Below are positions 22,258 to 25,415 of a stretch of DNA of 25,415 bases, piece after piece. Numbering within the stretch: the stretch's first letter is position 1; every line of letters starts with the position of its first letter. The translations under genes and the position numbers were made by a program. The notes under the pieces are model-generated. The model was not told the DNA's origin, did not search any database, and saw only the letters and a program-made list of their open reading frames with translations. Source of the stretch: a virus; IMG/VR virus record IMGVR_UViG_3300025030_000389, positions 1-25,415 of that record; one strand, 5' to 3'.

Positions 22258-22673
22258 AGGCCACCTCCGAGGTTAGCGGCTCCGACCTCCGCCATGACCT
22301 CCGCGCCGCTCCTTCTTCCCGCCAGCGAGCTCCTGCACAGGCGGGCATGCACGCCCTCCGGGTCTTCGAGCCACTCGAGGAAGACGCCCCGCCTGTCCTG
22401 CACGCCGTACTTCTCCGCCACCTCGTCGATCGGCTCCAGCACCTCCCACAGGTTCGGCCCCATGCGGATGTCGTTCGCCGCCTGCAGCACGCACCGCAGG
22501 TCATGCTTGACCTCGGCCAGCCGGACCACCAGCTCACGGATGATCCCGCCCGCCTCGTCCTCGCACCCGGCCACCTCACGGAGGTCCGCGTACTTCGTCG
22601 CCTTCTTCAGCAGCGCCCTGATGGCCGCCGCCTCGCCGTTCACGTCCCGTCGTTCCGTCGTCGCCGTCGTCAT
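22254..22673 (-). CDS. Hypothetical helical protein, 139 aa
   Basis: ATG 22673 overlaps the stop of the Arg-rich mini-gene by ATGA, with GGGAG upstream. Mostly alpha-helical: AAAIRALLKKATKYADLREV, GIIRELVVRLAEVKHDLRCV, then a domain with GVQDRRGVFLEWLEDPEGVH. A longer version from ATG 22769 is possible, but its first 32 codons have poor third-position GC. Not recognised. Confidence 0.6.
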   Translation of the reverse strand: MTTATTERRDVNGEAAAIRALLKKATKYADLREVAGCEDEAGGIIRELVVRLAEVKHDLRCVLQAANDIRMGPNLWEVLEPIDEVAEKYGVQDRRGVFLEWLEDPEGVHARLCRSSLAGRRSGAEVMAEVGAANLGGGL

Positions 22674-22792
22674 CGCTCTCCCTTTCGTATCAGGTCCTTC
22701 GGCCACCACTTGAGCACTCTGGCCAGCAGCCTTTCCCAACGCCTCCGGGCCGCCCGCCGAACCCGGCATCGGCGGCGTCGCGCCGCCCTCAC
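22670..22792 (-). CDS. Possible Arg-rich mini-protein, 40 aa
   Basis: GTG 22792 forms a GTGA overlap with the XRE-type gene and the TGA overlaps the ATG of the next gene, so it exactly fills the space between two genes. The product is nearly half Arg/Lys (RAARRRRCRVRRAARRRWER) with a Trp pair (VLKWWPKDL) near the end. Third-position GC is better in this frame than in the overlapping one. It could bind RNA or DNA. The weak ribosome site keeps confidence low. Confidence 0.4.
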   Translation of the reverse strand: MRAARRRRCRVRRAARRRWERLLARVLKWWPKDLIRKGER

Positions 22793-23412
22793 CCCTTCGC
22801 CCTCCCGCCGGCCTTCTTCGTCGGGACGGTGCTTCTGAACAGCGTCGTCGCGGCCTCGGTCGGCACCGCCCGATCCGTGTCCCGCCACGCCGCGCCCGGC
22901 CTGGGCTCCTTCGTCGTCGGCCTCTCGTACAGGTCCTCCACGCGGCACCCGAGCTCCGCGGCAAACGCCTCGGGCTCGCCCACGTCCGGCAGGCGCGAGC
23001 CCGCCTCGTACCTCGCGATGGCGCTGCCCGACTTGCCCACGCGCTCCCCGAGCTCCGCCTGCGTCATGCAGGCCCGGACCCGCATCGCCGACAGGCCGGG
23101 CACCAGCCGCCGCACGGGGTTGACCGCCGGCTCCTCCGCCGGCACGTCCCTGGCCAGGCTCGGCCACTCGCCCTCCGACGCGAGGCAGCGGAAGCCGCCC
23201 AGGGCCAGCACGCGCCGGGCCTGCTCCGGGTTGCGGAACACGACCCCGCGCGTCCCCGCCAGCATCCCCGTCACGATCCGGTCTTCCCACATCGTCAGCG
23301 CGAGGACCTCTTCACGCGCCGGATGCCTCCACGTCGAAAAGCCCACGGCTACGCGCTTTCCGCGTCCTTCCGAATCAACCGGTATGACGCACGTCCCGGC
23401 TCCATTCTTCAT
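22789..23412 (-). CDS. XRE-family HTH protein with N-terminal domain, 207 aa
   Basis: Residues about 107-163 are a classical XRE/Cro-type helix-turn-helix: LSAMRVRACMTQAELGERVG, KSGSAIARYEAGSRLPDVGE, FAAELGCRVEDLYE. The N-terminal ~100 residues are beta-rich (KRVAVGFSTWRHPAREEVLA) and not assigned. The end is basic. It is the only recognisable classical transcription regulator in the early block and could control the promoter at the right edge. ATG 23412 has GGAGG 7 bases upstream and an ATGA overlap. Confidence 0.8.
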   Translation of the reverse strand: MKNGAGTCVIPVDSEGRGKRVAVGFSTWRHPAREEVLALTMWEDRIVTGMLAGTRGVVFRNPEQARRVLALGGFRCLASEGEWPSLARDVPAEEPAVNPVRRLVPGLSAMRVRACMTQAELGERVGKSGSAIARYEAGSRLPDVGEPEAFAAELGCRVEDLYERPTTKEPRPGAAWRDTDRAVPTEAATTLFRSTVPTKKAGGRAKG

Positions 23413-23645
23413 TCCATCCCCTCCGTATTCCCGGAACGGCACAACCGCGCCGTTTCCGAATCTTCGCCGGCCGCGGCAGCCTGGCCGGCCTCCCGCTCCT
23501 CGCGGCGCCGGCGGGCCTCCTCGCGGATCGCCGATACGGCCATCCACGTCCACCGGCAGACGTTCGTCACGGGGGGCGCCCCCGTGCCCCCCATTCCCCG
23601 TTGCAGGAACCGCGTGGTTGTCGCGTTTCTGGCATCCGTCTTCAT
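23409..23645 (-). CDS. Hypothetical protein, 78 aa
   Basis: ATG 23645 has AAGGAGG 7 bases upstream and an ATGA overlap with the Cys-rich gene. The product has a Thr/Gly-rich beginning, VCRWTWMAVSAIREEARRRR and an acidic end. A short coiled coil (EEARRRREEREAGQ) is likely. Not recognised. Confidence 0.55.
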   Translation of the reverse strand: MKTDARNATTTRFLQRGMGGTGAPPVTNVCRWTWMAVSAIREEARRRREEREAGQAAAAGEDSETARLCRSGNTEGME

Positions 23646-24643
23646 CGGGCGACCTCCTTCAGCGTGGGTCTGCCGGAGGAAGGATCCCCTCCCGCTCCCC
23701 CGGGGGTTGAAGGGGCCCACCCCTTCAGGAACACGAGCTTCGCCTTTTCGGCAATGGCGGCCGCGGCGGGCCCGTGCGGCTCGAAGACGACTGTCTTCCG
23801 CGGGTACTTCACGCACACCGGACAGGTGGCGCAGGTGACGTCCTTCGACAGTTGCGCGGGACATTTCACCAGGTCGAGGCTGGTCATGCGGCGCAGGGTC
23901 GCGACCTCGGAGAAGGGGGCAACGACGGCGCCGCCGGGCTCCCACCTGTCGGACCGCCGCACGACGAACCCGACGTGCGCGAGGTCACGGATCAGGTCGG
24001 GGACATCCGGGGTCTCGAAGTGGGTGTAAGTCCACGCGAGGGGGACGTGCGCGCCGAACTCGTGCTGAAGCCGGGAACACAGGGCCTCGAGTCCGCGGAC
24101 GTAGCCCCAATCCACCGAGTCGGCGTCCTTCCCGAAGTCGCCCGCCACGTGCCCCCGGGACTGGAGCCAGTACCTCACGGCTCCGACCATTGCGACGGCG
24201 GCGGCCACGACGGACGCGGAGACGTCCACCAGGGCGGCGGCCTGGACCCATCCGACGAAGGAATGCAGCGCGTAACAGGAGCCCGGCCCGCGCGCCCCGG
24301 GGTCGTCCGGGTCGGCCCAGGCCGGCGGGTCCGCCCACCGGTACGGACACGAGCGATGGCAGGTCGTGCCGCCGTCCTTCTTCGACTCGATCGGGCGGTA
24401 CCAGCCCGGGACGGCGGTCTTTCCGTTCAGGCGGCTTACCGGGTTGCACCGGAGGCCGAGGTCCTCGACGCACCGCTGCAGCTTGCCGACGAAAGTCGGC
24501 ATCCCGATCGGCTTCTCCCACCCGCCCACGTCCAACAGGTGGCGCAGGAGGCGATCGAGCTTGCGCCCGTCGACCTCCCCGCTCGGCTTGCAGATCGTGC
24601 CCGTCCTGGTCGCCGGCACGAACGCTTCGGCCTTTCCCCGCAT
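23642..24643 (-). CDS. Cys-rich phage protein, possible metalloenzyme, 333 aa
   Basis: Cys cluster 1 is CHRSCPY (95-101) with GSCYAL (Cys123) following; cluster 2 is KCPAQLSKDVTCATCPVC (Cys261, 271, 274, 277) followed by VVFEPHG. Between them come YWLQSRGHVAGDFGKDADSV and LAWTYTH, a motif layout I remember from an uncharacterised but widespread phage family (perhaps DUF7227; not checked). The Cys sets could hold zinc or an iron-sulphur cluster. ATG 24643 has GAGG 6 bases upstream. Function unknown; it leads the early block after the DUF6011-like gene. Confidence 0.6.
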   Translation of the reverse strand: MRGKAEAFVPATRTGTICKPSGEVDGRKLDRLLRHLLDVGGWEKPIGMPTFVGKLQRCVEDLGLRCNPVSRLNGKTAVPGWYRPIESKKDGGTTCHRSCPYRWADPPAWADPDDPGARGPGSCYALHSFVGWVQAAALVDVSASVVAAAVAMVGAVRYWLQSRGHVAGDFGKDADSVDWGYVRGLEALCSRLQHEFGAHVPLAWTYTHFETPDVPDLIRDLAHVGFVVRRSDRWEPGGAVVAPFSEVATLRRMTSLDLVKCPAQLSKDVTCATCPVCVKYPRKTVVFEPHGPAAAAIAEKAKLVFLKGWAPSTPGGAGGDPSSGRPTLKEVAR

Positions 24644-24703
24644 TCGGTTCCTCTTCTCCCCGAGGCTGGACGCCCCGCGCCCGCCTCCGTGTGTGATGCC
24701 CGG

Positions 24704-25249
24704 CTATCCGCCGGCGGACTTCTTGGCGCACTCGGGGCCGATCCCCGAGTCGAGGCTGGTCGGGTTGGTCAGCAGGCGTCCACAGCGCATGCAGGTCTTC
24801 GCTAACATCAGGCGATATTCACGGATCTGCCCGTCGACCGCCGAGCGGAAACGGCGGATCCCGCGGCGCACCATGTCGTCGAACATCTCTGCGTAGACCT
24901 CCCACGCCGACCGCTCGACGCCGACCGTCCCGCGCTTGGACTTCCACACGTAGACACGCGGGAACGGGCGGCCGCTGGCGAGATCGGACGCCATCTTGAC
25001 GAAGGCGAACGGCGTCCACGAGCTGGAGTCGGCCGCGTTGTCAGGCCCGGTCAGCAGGTACAAGATCCGCTCTCCCGGCGCGAAGTCGGCGTCGGGCTTC
25101 TGGCGCTCGAGGGAGAAGGTCCGATGCCCGGCTCCATCCGCCCGCGCGATCGTGTAGAGCCCGTCGAAGTAGTCCCCGCCCGTGGTCAGGCACGGCGCGC
25201 CGGCCGGGACCTCCGCGCCCTCGCGCGGGTTCGCCGTTGCGGCGCTCAC
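24704..25249 (-). CDS. DUF6011-like protein, 181 aa
   Basis: The C-terminal ~28 residues, CMRCGRLLTNPTSLDSGIGP then ECAKK, match the DUF6011 pattern CxRCGRxLTxPxSxxxGIGPxC, a small zinc-binding module common in phage and actinobacterial proteins. The first ~115 residues form a separate part with GGDYFDGLYTIARADGAGHR and RVYVWKSKRGTVGVER; the region before the zinc module is basic (MVRRGIRRFRSAVDG). GTG 25249 is part of a GTGA overlap with the amber-interrupted mini-gene; the ribosome site (GGGGGCGG) is poor, as expected if translation is coupled. About 60 bases follow before the next gene. Confidence 0.75.
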   Translation of the reverse strand: MSAATANPREGAEVPAGAPCLTTGGDYFDGLYTIARADGAGHRTFSLERQKPDADFAPGERILYLLTGPDNAADSSSWTPFAFVKMASDLASGRPFPRVYVWKSKRGTVGVERSAWEVYAEMFDDMVRRGIRRFRSAVDGQIREYRLMLAKTCMRCGRLLTNPTSLDSGIGPECAKKSAGG

Positions 25250-25353
25250 AGGACCGCCCCCGCCAGCAGCGCGCCCATCGCCGCGATCTACAAGGCGGCC
25301 TGCAGGACCAGCAGCGCCACCTCGTTCGTCTTCCGATCCGTTCCGTTTGTCAT
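25246..25353 (-). pseudogene. Small membrane peptide gene with an in-frame amber codon
   Basis: ATG 25353 has GGGAGG 5 bases upstream, the first gene after the edge promoter. The frame gives MTNGTDRKTNEVALLVLQAA, one Leu, then TAG (25288-25290), and beyond it IAAMGALLAGAVL to a TGA that overlaps the GTG of the DUF6011-like gene. Without the amber codon the product is a 35-residue peptide with one membrane helix across the amber position. With it, a 21-residue peptide remains. The precise overlap at the far end argues that the full frame was coding until recently, or is read through. Confidence 0.5.
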
Positions 25354-25384
25354 AGCGACCTCCCGAGTCGTCTAGGATGAAAGC

Positions 25385-25413
25385 ATCATACCGCGTCGCG
25401 GCTCAGGCGTCAG
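25385..25413 (-). promoter_or_regulatory. Candidate sigma70-type early promoter
   Basis: On the minus strand CTGACG (25408-25413; four of six against TTGACA), a 17-base spacer, then TATGAT (25385-25390; five of six against TATAAT). Transcription would start near 25377 and run into the first gene at 25353. It is one of the few AT-containing stretches here and lies upstream of every gene in the window. The sequence stops at the promoter, so any operator further out is not visible. Confidence 0.6.
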
Positions 25414-25415
25414 CG

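Noticed and set aside
6904-25290. TAG reassigned to an amino acid across the phage
   Set aside because: TAG ends several genes at sensible places (6904, 7697, 8072, 8963), including ParB-like B right after its conserved tail.
1-25415. CRISPR array, insertion sequence or attachment site
   Set aside because: No regularly spaced repeats, transposase or integrase were seen. The scattered ACGCGAGG word is too irregular in spacing to be an array.

Overview
The window looks like part of a tailed double-stranded DNA phage or prophage with very GC-rich DNA. Every convincing gene lies on the minus strand, so the functional order runs from the right end to the left end. No integrase, tRNA, rRNA, CRISPR array or host housekeeping gene is visible. 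The host cannot be named from the sequence; base composition and strong GGAGG ribosome sites only say a high-GC bacterium.

Right part (about 25.4 to 17.4 kb): a sigma70-like promoter at the extreme right edge is followed by a dense run of small early-type genes. They include a DUF6011-like protein, a Cys-rich protein, an XRE-type regulator, several zinc-ribbon proteins, small membrane proteins and a free-standing protein resembling the DNA-binding domain IV of DnaA. Most genes are joined by ATGA, GTGA or TGATG overlaps, so translation is probably coupled along long stretches.

Middle part (17.3 to 7.5 kb): after a short leader comes a large coiled-coil protein, an ASCH protein, a winged-helix protein, a nucleoside deoxyribosyltransferase-like protein (DUF4406 type), further hypotheticals and a Cys-rich protein whose start codon sits in a 19-bp perfect hairpin. 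A second leader follows, sharing a 30-base element with the first, and then a CHC2-like zinc finger protein, a C5-cytosine methyltransferase with an SPDC catalytic loop, an HTH protein, and a DPPF-type amino-methyltransferase. Several very small genes and candidate hairpins or terminators come next.

Left part (7.5 kb to 1): two tandem ParB/Srx-like proteins with matching CPxC...FPR tails, a second C5-cytosine methyltransferase, then the HK97-type packaging and head order TerS, TerL, portal fused to a MuF-like domain, and prohead protease (cut by the window edge). The major capsid gene is expected just beyond position 1.

Taken together, the window joins an early/regulatory block to a DNA-modification block (three methyltransferases, two ParB-like proteins) that runs directly into terminase. 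The signals I find most worth following are a short word (ACGCGAGG) scattered about 27 times in all reading frames, the two-copy leader element, the start-codon hairpin at 13.1 kb, an amber codon inside a small membrane gene at the right edge, and the ParB-like pair next to the methyltransferase and terminase.
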